DNA of 64,000 nucleotides from positions 1,674,001 through 1,738,000 of the forward strand of contig MBPM02000005.1 in the NCBI GenBank assembly GCA_001695595.3, given 5' to 3'. Shown one piece after another: positions 36,901 through 48,281 of this stretch. The notes below the pieces were generated by a model that did no database searches, was not told the DNA's origin, and saw nothing but the letters and a program-made list of their open reading frames with translations. Numbering within the stretch: position 1 is the first letter of the stretch; every line of letters begins with the position of its first letter. The position numbers were made by a program, and so were the translations under genes. Source of the DNA: Plasmopara viticola (taxonomy: Eukaryota > Oomycota > Peronosporomycetes > Peronosporales > Peronosporaceae).

Positions 36901-39390
36901 CTACGTCCAGTAGATGGGCATCCTTCAGCTTACCACTGTTAAAACCTTCAATTAGTGACCAAACCTTTTTTGCACTGAGCATGTTAAGGGTTAATCCAAC
37001 GGCCATTCAGTCGTCTGAGAAATGTTAACACCGAAGAACGTGATGTGGTCTTCCAGGAAAGCCCAATTTTTTATCGAGCATCGATAATAAATATGAAATC
37101 GACAGGGCACAGCCATGACACGATTCATGCTCTCTAAAGATCGTGCTTTTAAGGTGTCGTACCGGCTTTTGAAGAAAGTGTGCAAAGAATTAGTAAGTAA
37201 GAATCTTTCATGTCAACTTTGGGCTAACCTTGAAACTTCACGATTAAAGAAAGTCAGCTACTGTTCGAGACTTTGCAAGCACATTAAGATACGACTCACT
37301 TCTTTTCAGGAGCAGCCTTGTTCCCCAATTCACCAAGTGTCGAATTACAAAGTGAAATAGCGTCGAATGCTGCATGGTGGTGCAGTATCTGGCTTCATCC
37401 CGCGTATTACTTGGCTGACGCAAACAAAGTATGACTTGATTGGAGATCAAACACACCTGCTTACTCTCAAAATAGCCATAGTTATATATGAGCCACCTCT
37501 GCTTTAAAGAAGAAACGCTATCGTCGCGCACAATCGACGGAGTCAATTGTCATGATATTTGGCTTTCGATTTTGTCGGAGACTGGTGATCAAAACGAAGA
37601 GTAGCCCAAATGTTATTAGACGATAGTTAGGAAAGAAGTAATTACAGCATGACGATGGTGACACAATTGAGACTGAGCCAAGGCAGTATAGTCTAGGCTC
37701 GACTACTGCGCGCAAGGTGGCGCGTGCATTAGTAAGCTTCGCTTGCAAAACCCAGCACTCGCTGTATGTCATTAGTGGGATGGCTGCCTTTCACTAAAGC
37801 GACTTACGCTAAGCCTCGCAATTAGACGTAAACCACATACTGGTGTTTGTAGAAGAAATTATCCGCTGCATGCCGTAAGCGGCATTGTAGACGTTAGATA
37901 AAACGAGGTGACTCATCGTTCACTGCGAATCGTCGGTATTAATAATTACTCGCTGCATACCATGCAAAGTATTGTTGGCTTGGTCAAATCAACCGAGGGC
38001 AAAGCTTTTACAATGCACATGGAGCTGCACTTGATTTGCAAAGTAAAGCATGTCTGCAAGATTTAGCAGGCTTAAAATCATGATATCAAAGGCAACGTCT
38101 CGATGAATTAGTCTTTACTGTTTGTTACGAACAAACGTTATGGACAAGTACGGGGTTGTATTCGGAGAGCCATTAAATCCGATGGACATTGGTAATACAG
38201 GCAGTTTAGATGCAACCGGCAAAGTTTAACTTGACGAACGTGGAGAAGCAAATTTTCGAGTTGCTGTCGTAACTAGCGATGAGGGAATGTAGAGAATATG
38301 TCAAATTCTATTACCATATACATCCGGGCACACGCGTCCATTTGTGCAAAGTGGAACTCGTCTCGTGTGATTTCGTTGCCGCCCCTTCTCGTACCGCAAG
38401 GTGGTGAATTTCAAGAGTGAGTGACTAGACGTTTCGACGTCAATTGCTGTCGTGCAGTATCGGTCCCTGGAAAATCGCAATATGTTGTTCTTGCTGGGTC
38501 ACCTGGAAACCTTGGTATGTGCTTATTTTCCCATCCCCATGCAATAAAGTGGCAACAATTTATGTTATTGGGATTTTTGTGGCATATTGCTGTCTGAAGG
38601 AATCGGAGGCAAGTTGTGGGACTCGTGTTTGGTCTTGACGCGTTATCTCGCAGCAAGGCAAGACATTTGAAGGGATAACTAGCCATTGAGCTCGGCAGTC
38701 GATAAGGTCTCGTTGGAATTACCTGGTTGCGGTGCACACGTCACTCTCGCGGACATGAGAGTAATTTAAATATCTAATGTAACTTTCTCCATTAGATTTA
38801 CTTACCTCTTCCCTGACTGGCAATGGTCGTACTTAGGAAATTGTCCCGTTGCTTGAGTACAACATTTATTTAAACTTTAGCAAAGGAGGACAAGAAGACA
38901 CAGACGCTGTGGCTCCTGTGGCAAGAGCGCATCTCTGGGGAGAGTCTTTGTGCGATCTGCCAGCACAACTGACGTCATCGTTTATTCGGACATTGTGTAC
39001 GATCTCTTCGGATATGATATCCTCGTGTCATCGCTACAAGCATTGGCAACGCCGTCCACGACGCATGTACTGATGGAATCGCTCCTGCAACTCATCAGAG
39101 CATTGGTTCTCTGACCTTTTAGCACGGAACTTTTCGTACAACCTTTGCTTTCCGCCGAGGAGTCTGCCTTAAAAACAAGTGCATCTGCGAAGTAAAACTA
39201 AAAATTACCTTATAAGCACTCAAACACAGTTATTATGGCTTTGGATAATAATAATTTAAATCCTTCGAGCTCGTATGCAACAACATATTGCTGCGTATCT
39301 ATATAGCATCTTGGATGATCGACAGGAGAGTCGTTGATACATTCGCAGTCCTTGCTGTCCACGTTTCGAGTGAGTACCAATAAATGACGC
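33955..39390. repeat. Inverted segmental duplication, arm 2
   Basis: This is the reverse-oriented, diverged copy of 7300-14260, with anchors listed there. It is shorter mainly because the equivalent of 8725-10430 is missing at about 38113. It carries a decayed methyltransferase copy. In the non-gene part, no frame is consistently open in both arms, so the ancestral sequence was probably mostly non-coding or already decayed. Confidence 0.85.
38115..39196 (+). pseudogene. Decayed copy of the TPR-methyltransferase gene
   Basis: The sequence matches 8725-7655 in inverted orientation: the beta-rich middle region from 38141, then the methyltransferase region. The third intron is recognisable (GTATGTGC...AAAG, then TGGCAACAA), as is the intron before the last exon. 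Frame-breaking changes are many: stops near 38227 and 38421, frameshifts near 38285 and 38660, changes at the SAM motif (near 38685-38720), and loss of the end after 39196. The TPR exons are absent. It cannot make an active enzyme. Confidence 0.85.
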
Positions 39391-41175
39391 GATCGTACCC
39401 GTTGTACCGAAGGCTACGACTGCCTCAGTAGCCACTTGTGCTGCTCGAAGTTGGGTCATAAGATCTGTGCCCTGACGCCTATATTATGTTCTGGAAGTCA
39501 GCCTTCAATGGCACCAATACGATGGACCATAAATTTGCAGCGAAGAATTTCGAATTTCTGGCATACCTGTTATCGCCATATAACTAGGCGCTCCTTGATA
39601 AAGTAAGACATGTGCTATTACAACTGTTGACACCAAAACAACTTGGGTCGGATGTTAAAAAATGAGATGACATAGTCTCGCCAGTTGGGTAGCGAAATTT
39701 AAAGTTGAGCATTACGATGGGGTATTTTCATAATCTTTTTTTGTGTGGTAAACTTTCCATCGATAAATTACCGGGCCAAGCACTTGTTGGAATTCACTCA
39801 ACAATGATATCAAAATGCTGGCGATCTGGTGACGTAAAGTATTGTGCATCAATTAAAGTATGCTTCTGTTCGGAAAGCTTTGGTTTATCTTGTATCAATT
39901 GCAATGGGAAAGTATTCGATGTGATATACTTCTTTCATCGAAAATCACTCGTATGTTATAGTTATAATATAATTATTACCGTACCACTTTTTTTGTTGAA
40001 TTGGTAAACCGTCGTATTTCTTTGGTGTCAAATCTCGATGGATAATCAAAGGTGGTCAAGCACTTGTTCAACCTGCCACACCTGCTTGTATACGGACCAC
40101 CTAGCACTGACATAAAGACGCGCATCATGGCGCTGCTGCTTGCGCTTTACGGAGACGGTGCTTTAGATACTCGATTAAATATTTCCCATTACTTTAGTAA
40201 GAAAGTCATGTGACTTGTGATTATGTTTAACAAGGCGCTGCAAACATTCTTGTCAGCCAGCTAGCGTGACTGTGTGAAGTCAGCGCTGTTTGAGTAAATG
40301 CTGAGACCAAAGCAGAAGAAATGTGAAATACTTTTCATCTGTTAGCTATTGGTCACTAGAAGCTTGAGGGTGATAAGATCTATCAATTTACGCTCTCGGA
40401 ATTGGCGGTATACTGGTCGAGCTTGAGGCAAGCGTGGCTAATCTGCGCTTCTTTGCTCTAGAAAAGCGAGATACTCTGCACGCAGGTGATTGCGCGCATT
40501 TCAGGATCCAGTGGTAGCCAATCTGCGCAGTGTATTCGAGTTATTGACCCGATGGGGATTGGAGCGAGGCTGATATATGCAGGAAATAGATTAGTTTCAA
40601 GCGAGCAACTCGAGGGCAAAAAATGTTGTAATATTCTCAAAACAAGGATGTAACGTTACCACACCAGCAAACACCTGCGAGAACTGCTGTGCCAAGTACG
40701 CCTTGGTGTTGTCTTGATGAGATTGTGGTCACTTATTGCGACGGTTGTCAGTATTTTGCGATGGTTCACATGGAAGTAAACAAAGAAGAGAAAACGCATT
40801 CTCACCGCCACATTAGCTTAAATCGCTCTCGCAGAAGCCAAGGAAATGGAATGCACATTTATTGCTTTCGGAGGTGTTCGCCCACCAAAAAGCCCAAAAA
40901 TTCTACCAGGCAGCTTAGCTTTACCCAAGGCCACTTTTTCTCACGTAGTAAATATTTAATTCTTCGCGGCGCAGTTTCAAAACTCGCGACGGGTAAGTGC
41001 ACTACCGATAACTAAAGGAATCCAAGTAGATGTGCGAATGCTGCGGCAGAAATCTAAGCACTACAGGCAGAACATCTCTCCAGCAACATTCGGAGTCTTT
41101 GGGCTCTAATTATTATTTCGCTACTATAAATTGTGTACTGTCACTAAAATTTACCCCCCCCGATTCGTTTCCCTG
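39391..41175. other. Intergenic, no supported gene
   Basis: A 100-codon plus frame (39705-40007) and a 108-codon plus frame (40689-41015) are open. The second is followed by GGGTAAGTG at about 40990, a possible donor, and could be an upstream exon of the next gene. This is not demonstrated. Confidence 0.3.
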
Positions 41176-41667
41176 ATGACCGCACGCAATACTCGCTACT
41201 GGCGCAGGTTTATCAATGATCTGCTGTGTCCTTCTCACGCTCCTGCCTCAAAGACGTCGTACGACGGCGTATGCGTGTTTACGCTTTTGGGTCGCATCGA
41301 GTTCCGCGACGGCTGTTTCCGTGCCTCCTCTTCATCCGACGACTTTCTAGACGTGGACCCATTGCAGTTTCTGGCCATCTTTCATCAACTAACGTGTCTG
41401 GCTATCCAAGAGGAGAGAGCTTCTCACGACGAGCAAAGTAGAGCCAACGTCTTGAGTTTAACGCCCGCTATAAGACTAAGTGACTGGGTGTTCCACGTCG
41501 TGTCCGCCACCTTTGCGAGCGTCTGTGCTGTAGCGAGTGGTAAGACCCGTGGTCTTGTAATAGAAAAGCTTCCGTTCGGCGTGCTGGTGGTAGCATTTTC
41601 GACGCCACTGCAGCTCGAGACAGTCTATCATCGTGTTGATCGTGCATGTGCAGTTTTGCGGCGCTGA
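41176..41667 (+). CDS. Hypothetical protein, unrecognised
   Basis: The ATG at 41176 opens 163 codons with strong coding character: balanced composition, alternating hydrophobic strands and GC-rich third positions compared with the surroundings. Patterns include Gly-Val-Cys-Val-Phe-Thr, Phe-Gly-Val-Leu-Val-Val-Ala-Phe and Leu-Glu-Thr-Val-Tyr. They suggest a small alpha/beta (profilin- or longin-like) fold, but this is only an impression. The acceptor CTGGCGCAG ending at 41209 would allow an exon start there instead. After the stop at 41667 another plus frame stays open to 41893, so a frameshift or 3' intron is possible. Confidence 0.5.
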   Translation: MTARNTRYWRRFINDLLCPSHAPASKTSYDGVCVFTLLGRIEFRDGCFRASSSSDDFLDVDPLQFLAIFHQLTCLAIQEERASHDEQSRANVLSLTPAIRLSDWVFHVVSATFASVCAVASGKTRGLVIEKLPFGVLVVAFSTPLQLETVYHRVDRACAVLRR

Positions 41668-41893
41668 GTCGTTTATTTCGAATAGGGAAGATGTACTTTT
41701 GCGCCGCTTGCAATGTGTACTGCAACGACACAAGCGTCATATTGCACGACCAGTCCACAGCTCATTTGCTCTCAAGCAGCAAAGGAGTCTCTGTGCACAA
41801 AATTTTGAGATTATAGGTAACAGAGAGCTTACGACGTCTGTGCAGTCTGGCTGCCACAGACGAATCGCGGCTGCCAGAGGCTCAAGTTTATAG

Positions 41894-42488
41894 GATGGCA
41901 GGAACACGGCGGATTGGGGCCTTTGGGTGAAGTTAGAGTCACGCCCATCGCGGCAATCTTTTATAACAGGCAGAACGGGAGTCGGAGTACAGTCTGCAGG
42001 AAAGAGTCACAATAAATTCGCCGCATTATGAGCACGAGGCCATTATCGCGCCAGATGGGCGTCGATACAAACCAGACTCGTTCGGAATTGGAAATGATTA
42101 GCTGAGCTCACTGGAAGAGAGAAAGCTGCAAAGGCAAAGCGAACAACATTGAAACAAAAATTAGTTCTGCTTGGGGGGGTAGGAAATTTTAGCTGTGGAT
42201 TTCTGAGTCGACTGTACCAACAAGTGGTTTTTGGGTAAATGATTGGTGGGGAATGAAATTGGCAAAAACGAAACTAGTATGGAACCAGCGTCTGCTACGT
42301 TGGCGGGGATCTCGGGGATCTCCTCGTACAAGTTGTGTAGAAATCGAAGCAGTTTTCGTGGAGATATGCGACCTCGAAGAGGCCATACGAACCTATGATT
42401 GACATGCCTGCCAGTTAAAAGATATCATATTTTCGAGAGTCACCATGAAAATTTATGCAACATTTGTGTATGACACGTATAACACTGC
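41894..42488. other. Spacer with a diverged C-like segment
   Basis: No gene is seen. From about 42190 to 42300 the sequence resembles the reverse complement of segment C of the neighbouring module (TGGATTTCTGAGTCGACTGT, then a GAAATTGGCAAAA stretch). It may be a decayed inverted end of that module. Confidence 0.35.
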
Positions 42489-43498
42489 CTACAAGACTAA
42501 CATTGCCATGAGCTGACTGTCTGATAGTTCACCCTCACTGTACGTGGAGCGATACACAGCGAGCGCATGCTTTGGTTTTGTGGTTGGATCACGGTCGAGC
42601 AACGATTCAAAAAATGCATCTGCAGCTCTAGGACGCACTGAACTCTGCTCACTTGATGAACTAGGCACAATCGGAGTCGGAGCGCGTGGCTTGACACTCA
42701 TCCGAAACTTTGCGATTTCTTGTCGGATTTCCTTCTCGCTGGGGAGATCATATCGGTCTGGATGATGTTGCTGCAGAATCTCAGGTATCCTCCAGGCCCA
42801 AGCTTATCTGACTGTCGCCGTTCTCCTTGGAGAGATAGCTCGTACAGTTCTGCGCGAAACTCAGCTGCATATCGCCTCCCATACATGGACCCTTTCTTCA
42901 TTCGCATACCCCAGCTCGATTTGAATCCATGCGTGATAATACTGTCACCGATTGCATATGGTCTTGATGACCAATCGCTTGGGCGTGTCAAGCTCACCGG
43001 TCCAAGACGATGGATCCTCGCGAGTCTCAGCTGTGGCTGCGTGCCCAAACCAGGATTCGATGGCTTCTGGAGAATAACTAAGAAGGCTCAAAACATCGCC
43101 AGTTTATCGAGAGACGTGAATATAGGTGTGGGCTCAAGAAGCGGTACCGGCAAGGAGTACTTTCCTTTCTGGGCAGGGACTGGCTTGAGCTTGAGTGGTG
43201 ACTCAAAGAGGTCGCCATCCACGTAGTCGACACACGAGCATCTTGGGCGCTTGCTCTCGGGGACATTCTTCGGTGGCCTCTCTTCCGCGTCATCTTGACA
43301 GCTACAGGGACGCCGTCGTGGTCGCATCCGCTGCGCTTGACACGGGGCATCGCCCATTCTTGTGAGTGCAGCTGGGCGGTGCCATCGCGCTGAGCGGCTT
43401 GTCCGCTGTTGCTGAGTCGGAAGAGGGAGTGTGTCGCGCCGCGCGCCGTACGCGATCCGGGTCAATTTGAATTGCAAATCTCCGGCGTGAAGCCACAA
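42489..43498 (-). pseudogene. Decayed oomycete multi-copy protein, module copy 1
   Basis: Three consecutive minus-strand frames (about 136, 116 and 70 codons) change phase near 43080 and near 42760. The middle frame contains Tyr-Gly-Arg-Arg-Tyr-Ala-Ala-Glu-Phe-Arg and Asp-Lys-Leu-Gly-Pro-Gly. In the next frame follows Pro-Asp-Arg-Tyr-Asp-Leu-Pro-Ser-Glu-Lys-Glu-Ile-Arg. I associate that pattern with a domain common in multi-copy oomycete proteins, from memory only. Both module copies share the phase changes, so the gene was broken before it was duplicated. Confidence 0.45.
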
Positions 43499-43776
43499 AC
43501 CGAACCCTTATATTAAGTATGCCGGGTTTTTTAGACTTTTCATGTTATTGAGGCATGTCATCGAGCACCCAGATGTCGCACAAAGATGGGGAGGTAGCTT
43601 CACGTCACCAATGATAACTCGAAAACAAAAGCAGATTGCGGCGATGTAGAACATGCGTTAGACTCATGAAACGCAGCCGCATCCAGTGGTGCATTAATTT
43701 GTCTCTTAATATTTTGCCGATTTCACGAATCGGTGACTTCCCTCCCGTTTTTGGTACACTTGACTCAGAAATCCAT
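42489..43776 (-). mobile_element. A-B-C module, copy 1
   Basis: Three segments also occur at 44807-46080. Here B is 42489-42659 and A is 42660-43557, both read on the minus strand. Then come 13 nt and segment C at 43571-43776, read on the plus strand. A (898 bp) and B (171 bp) have exactly the same length in both copies and only a few per cent mismatches, so duplication is recent. A and B join in one open frame here, so this copy keeps the older order. The encoded protein is decayed: an N-terminal frame at 43498-43088, a central frame at 43048-42698 and a C-terminal frame at 42701-42489 lie in different phases. Confidence 0.85.
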
Positions 43777-44159
43777 AGTGAAATGGGAACTAGAATACTT
43801 CGTTCTCGTAAGTATGATTCAAATGCTTCTAGAGGTCATCGCTGTGTCGTTGCCCTTGTATGCGGAGGAAGAGTGGACGACGCAACATAAATCAAACATG
43901 GCATACAGAGCAAAACGAGAAAGAACTTGCATAACCAAATGTCAAAAGCTGATGCACGACAGAAGTCACACCTACGTCCTGACATAGCAAATTCAACTGT
44001 GAAGTGCAGCCCTCGCAGTGCCCTCTGAAACTGGATGATGTATTGGTAACTAATACAATTAAAACACCTTCAAATATCAAACAACCACCTTTAAACGTAA
44101 GCAAGGCGAACCAGGCTATACCAACGTAACATGGAGACCAAAAATGATCGAGGAACTCT

Positions 44160-44375
44160 GAATATGAAAGTTGAATGAGTCACTACTCTCAACTTACTCA
44201 TGAAGTAGATCACTATAAGGCACCGAGTCACCACTTTTTGCAACTTCCTTATAGTCACCACTATGTCGGTATATCTTCTTTCATATCGGACCTTCTTATC
44301 TTACATATATAAATTGAACATTGATCTAAAGAGGTGACTCAGGTGACTCGGACTCACACGATAACGACATCTAGA
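44160..44375. repeat. GAGTCACC / GGTGACTC palindromic motif block, copy 2
   Basis: GAGTCACTA, GAGTCACCA and related motifs lie on the left (44176-44240). GGTGACTCAGGTGACTCG lies on the right at about 44334-44351. The layout is as in the block at 24600, without the internal 50-bp tandem. Confidence 0.75.
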
Positions 44376-44806
44376 GCAACACTCGCAATGGCAAAGTACT
44401 AATGTGCAAAAGGCGGGAATGTCTTTACATAAAAGTGGTCCTCGCTAATACTTAGCACGCAACTGCTCGAGTAGTGCTGTTTCCACCATACGAATGTTTG
44501 CCGGAGAAGCATTCTTGGTAACGCGATTTGAGCCTTCCAGGGTAGTCTTCAACTCAGCTACTACTTTAGGTTTTTGTTAATGAGCTCATCATGAGTAGAA
44601 ATTTCGCCAATTGGAATTGGCTCTGGGTCTTGTGACATCCATTACAACAACGAAGTCGAGGTCGCATCTGCGTGGTTCTTCATGTATCATTGTGAAAGAA
44701 ATAGCGCGTAGGACCTATTTAATTGGCCGTGCTGTAGATAGCGGCGCCACAATATGTTGATCTACCTACAATGACCGAGTCGCCGAATCGGATATCGATT
44801 TCGTGG

Positions 44807-46080
44807 TCATCAAGTGAGCAGAGTTCAGTGCGTCCTAGAGCTGCAGATGCATTTTTTGAATCGTTGCTCGACCGTGATCCAACCACAAAACCAAAGCATG
44901 CGCTCGCTGTGTATCGCTCCACGTACAGTGAGGGTGAACTATCAGACAGTCAGCTCATGGCAATGTTAGCCTTGTAGATGTCGCACAAGGATGGGGAGGT
45001 AGCTTCACGTCACCAATGATAACTCGAAAACAAAAGCAGATTGCGGCGATGTAGAACATGCGTTAGACTCATGAAACGCAGCCGCATCCAGTGGTGCATT
45101 AATTTGTCTCTTAATCTTTTGCCGATTTCACGAATCGGTGACTTCCCTCCCGTTTTTGGTACAGTTGACTCAGAAATCCATGCATGCCTCAATAACATGA
45201 AAAGTCTAAAAAACCCGGCATACTTAATATAAGGGTTCGGTTTGTGGCTTCACGCCGGAAATTTGCCATTCAAATTGACCCGGATCGCGTACGGCGCGCG
45301 GCGCGACACACTCCCTCTTCCGACTCAGCAACAGCGGACAAGCCGCTCAGCGCGATGGCACCGCCCAGCTGCACTCACAAGAATGGGCGATGCCCCGTGT
45401 CAAGCGCAGCGGATGCGACCACGACGGCGTCCCTGTAGCTGTCAAGATGACGCGGAAGAGAGGCCACCGAAGAATGTCCCCGAGAGCAAACGCCCAAGAT
45501 GCTCGTGTGTCGACTACGTGGATGGCGACCTCTTTGAGTCACCACTCAAGCTCAAGCCAGTCCCTGCCCAGAAAGGAAGGTAATCCTTGCCGGTACCGCT
45601 TCCTGAGCCCACACCTATATTCACGTCTCTCGATAAACTGGCGATGTTTTGAGGCTTCTTAGTTATTCTCCAGAAGCCATCGAATCCTGGTTTGGGCACG
45701 CAGCCACAGCTGAGACTCGCGAGGATCCATCGTCTTGGACCGGTGAGCTTGACACGCCCAAGCGATTGGTCATCAAGACCATATGCAATCGGTGACAGTA
45801 TTATCACGCATGGATTCAAATCGAGCTGGGGTATGCGAATGAAGAAAGGGTCCATGTATGGGAGGCGATATGCAGCTGAGTTTCGCGCAGAACTGTACGA
45901 GCTATCTCTCCAAGGAGAACGGCGACAGTCAGATAAGCTTGGGCCTGGAGGATACCTGAAATTCTGCAGCAACATCATCCAGACCGATATGATCTCCCCA
46001 GCGAGAAGGAAATCTGACAAGAAATCGCAAAGTTTCGGATGAGTGTCAAGCCACGCGCTCCGACTCCGATTGTGCCTAGT
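44807..46080 (+). mobile_element. A-B-C module, copy 2 (circularly permuted)
   Basis: The order on the plus strand is B (44807-44977), C (44976-45181), A (45183-46080). Relative to copy 1 read on its coding strand (C inverted, A, B), the linear order is rotated and C is flipped. The A-B junction is lost here: A ends at CCTAGT and runs into element E, while B begins directly after element E sequence. The frames at 45242-45583 and 45692-46042 match those of copy 1. Confidence 0.85.
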
Positions 46081-46081
46081 C

Positions 46082-46250
46082 AGACTGAATTCAAGCAGAA
46101 TTTACATAGATGCAAAGACTTTTGCATTACTAATATGGGAACGTTGGTGGTGAATGGTAGCTACTGGATGGCAGTCTACAACAAAGACAAAATAATTTGA
46201 TTCTCTCGGATTGCTCAAGCCGCGCGAATTTCAATACAATAACAACTAGA
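46082..46250 (-). repeat. Segment S of element E, inverted
   Basis: This stretch is the reverse complement of about 25375-25550 in element E copy 1 (core TTCAAGCAGAATTTA and CTCTCGGATTGCT). Its outer end meets collinear element E sequence at 46251. An inversion with breakpoints at 44806/44807 and 46250/46251 would restore the copy 1 order on the left side. Confidence 0.8.
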
Positions 46251-46789
46251 TATGAGTCGATCATCCGTTCTGGACAATCTAAATATATACATTTCGACCA
46301 GGGCACTTTATTTTTTCGGCGATCATAGTATAAACATCATTAATGTCATCTTATAAGCTATGTCTTCCGCTTTTAATATTTCGCTCTCAAACACTCCGAT
46401 AATTTAGCACCAGCTGAGACGCATTTTAAAGACGGTAATGGACAATTTTTCAGATATCAACGATTAACATCAGCCAGTATGCCTGTCAAATTTAATTTAG
46501 TCTTTCAACAACCTCTTCGCAAGCCGCATTTGTCAATTGGAAAGAAGTCGTCATTGAGTTTCCGGAATAGCTTCAGATTTTTGATGGTGGTGCTGATTCT
46601 GTCATTCGACTGCTGCATGTACCGTTACCGGAGCTTGGCAGTTCATTGACAATGTTTAGGTTGTTGTTGGCAAAGCCGCTGTTTAGACAAATTATGAGAA
46701 TGTGAATACAACATTCAAGGTTCTGTATGAAACATATTATAATTCGTACGTCAAACATGGCCCAACTAGCAACTTTGAATTGGATAAAT

Positions 46790-48000
46790 AGTCCACTTCA
46801 ACGATCCAAGGACCTAGCGGAGCGGCACAAACGCTTGAGAACTGGGCTACTTGGCTGTCTTTGAGACTAACAAATAGCATCGACGAGTTTGGATTGATAA
46901 CCCCCTTCTCGGACAAAACCCCCTTCTCGAACAAGAGAGCTGCCAAACGATCGCTTTTTACCGCTGCTGAACAACAAAGCTGAAAACTTCCATTAAACAC
47001 TTGCCCAGCGCTTTGGGATTCTAGCAGTGCTGAAACTGCAACTGCGTTGGCTGGTGACCTTGCGCTTCCCACGTCCGCGGTCAATGTCAAATTACAGCTA
47101 ATTTAAATGGTACCTCAGCGGCTAGATATGGCAAAACTCCATTGCAATTGCTTTCGCGTATTCTGTTTGCAACATATTTACCTAATTAATACAGTGGCTT
47201 AAATGAAAACTATCTGCTACTCCAAGCAAATTGCGAATAATCCTGTTTCTCCAGACGCTTCCTTTACTCGTACGGTCAGCAATGTCATTGCCAATCCAAA
47301 GCGACTGACCATGCATCTTATTATAACCAATCCGACTGCAGGAGAAACTGTATTGGACACAATTAATCCATTTCGTGGCCCATTCTTAACAGTACCTAAA
47401 GCCACTAGTCCATTTGTTGTATCGAACTAGCAACAGATAACAGTAGAAAACGTCCCAATCTGGAACATTCCTGTGAGGTTCGGAAATGATTCGATCATGC
47501 GGAGATGTCAAACTCGGCGTTGATGGTGATCTTGATGATGTGACCTTGGTAATTTGCTATCTCAGCGTTAATGTAAACACCTATTGTCAATTCGTGGGTG
47601 TTAATATCGGAAGACGATTGCCCTCAGAAGATGGCAGTAGCCGTTTCAATATTCGGTCTTGAACCTGTGTTCGTAAATACGCTATTAAGGTTCATCATCA
47701 TGTATGGCGTAGAGTTGTTGCGAGTGTAAATTCGGCTTTGGGTACGATGTCACAAGGATCAGTTCAATATCAATGTAAATTTTTTTAGTCAGCTTCAAAT
47801 TACGCTGCCGATTCAAAAACAGTCATAGCAAATTTTCTCCGATAATCAGGCAAAGCGAAAAGCCTATGACTGCTACTCCGTTATGATGGCGAAGAGCAAT
47901 TGTGTTTAAGACATGAAACAAAATTGCGAGTGAATTAGCGCTTGCATCATCCAACCGCTAGTTTTGACTTAGAGCTTTAGTTTTTGGAAGTAACGGCTAA
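46790..48000 (+). pseudogene. Structural-protein-like remnant, family F copy 2
   Basis: Plus-strand remains match copy 1: the Gly-Pro-Ser-Gly-Ala-Ala-Gln-Thr-Leu segment near 46803, the Thr-Cys-Pro-Ala-Leu-Trp block near 47001, and the frame at 47203-47430, which is the cleanest part (Met-His-Leu-Ile-Ile-Thr-Asn-Pro-Thr-Ala-Gly-Glu). Beyond 47440 more coding-like pieces follow, including Arg-Arg-Leu-Pro-Ser-Glu-Asp-Gly near 47620. A large central part is deleted compared with copy 1. The beta-rich composition would suit a capsid or fibre protein. Family unassigned. Confidence 0.45.
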
Positions 48001-48281
48001 ATCTCGGGAATACAACCAAGGCAAAAAAGACTCAGAGAGGCGGCTTTCATGATTATCCTCGAAAGAGTCTCGATGAGATGATTAGTGCGAAGACGTAAAA
48101 GAATGACCATTAAAGTTGCTGGGAAAGTCGTGAAAGAGTGGGCAAGTCTTCTGAATTGAAAACGAGTTGACCACCCCCTAAAGGGTCTCCCTCAGACAGA
48201 CGAGTGACATTAAGGCTGCTTAGCAAGACGAGGACGGACGCTCGATAACCCGACAGCTGTTTTTGAGGCTCGGGTGTTGAA

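Larger units (their letters stand above)
43890..47440 (+). mobile_element. Dispersed element E, copy 2 (interrupted)
   Basis: This is collinear with 24255-27000, except that 44807-46250 does not follow copy 1. It holds the inserted module copy 2, then segment S in reverse orientation. Both flanks (44806 and 46251) resume the copy 1 sequence. The copy includes a motif block and a structural-protein-like remnant, and extends further to the right than copy 1. Confidence 0.7.

Noticed and set aside
42720..43226. 168-codon plus-strand frame in segment A (also 45514-46020 on minus in copy 2)
   Set aside because: It is antisense to the frames with a recognisable oomycete protein pattern and begins at TTG. 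Its conservation in both copies only reflects their recent duplication.
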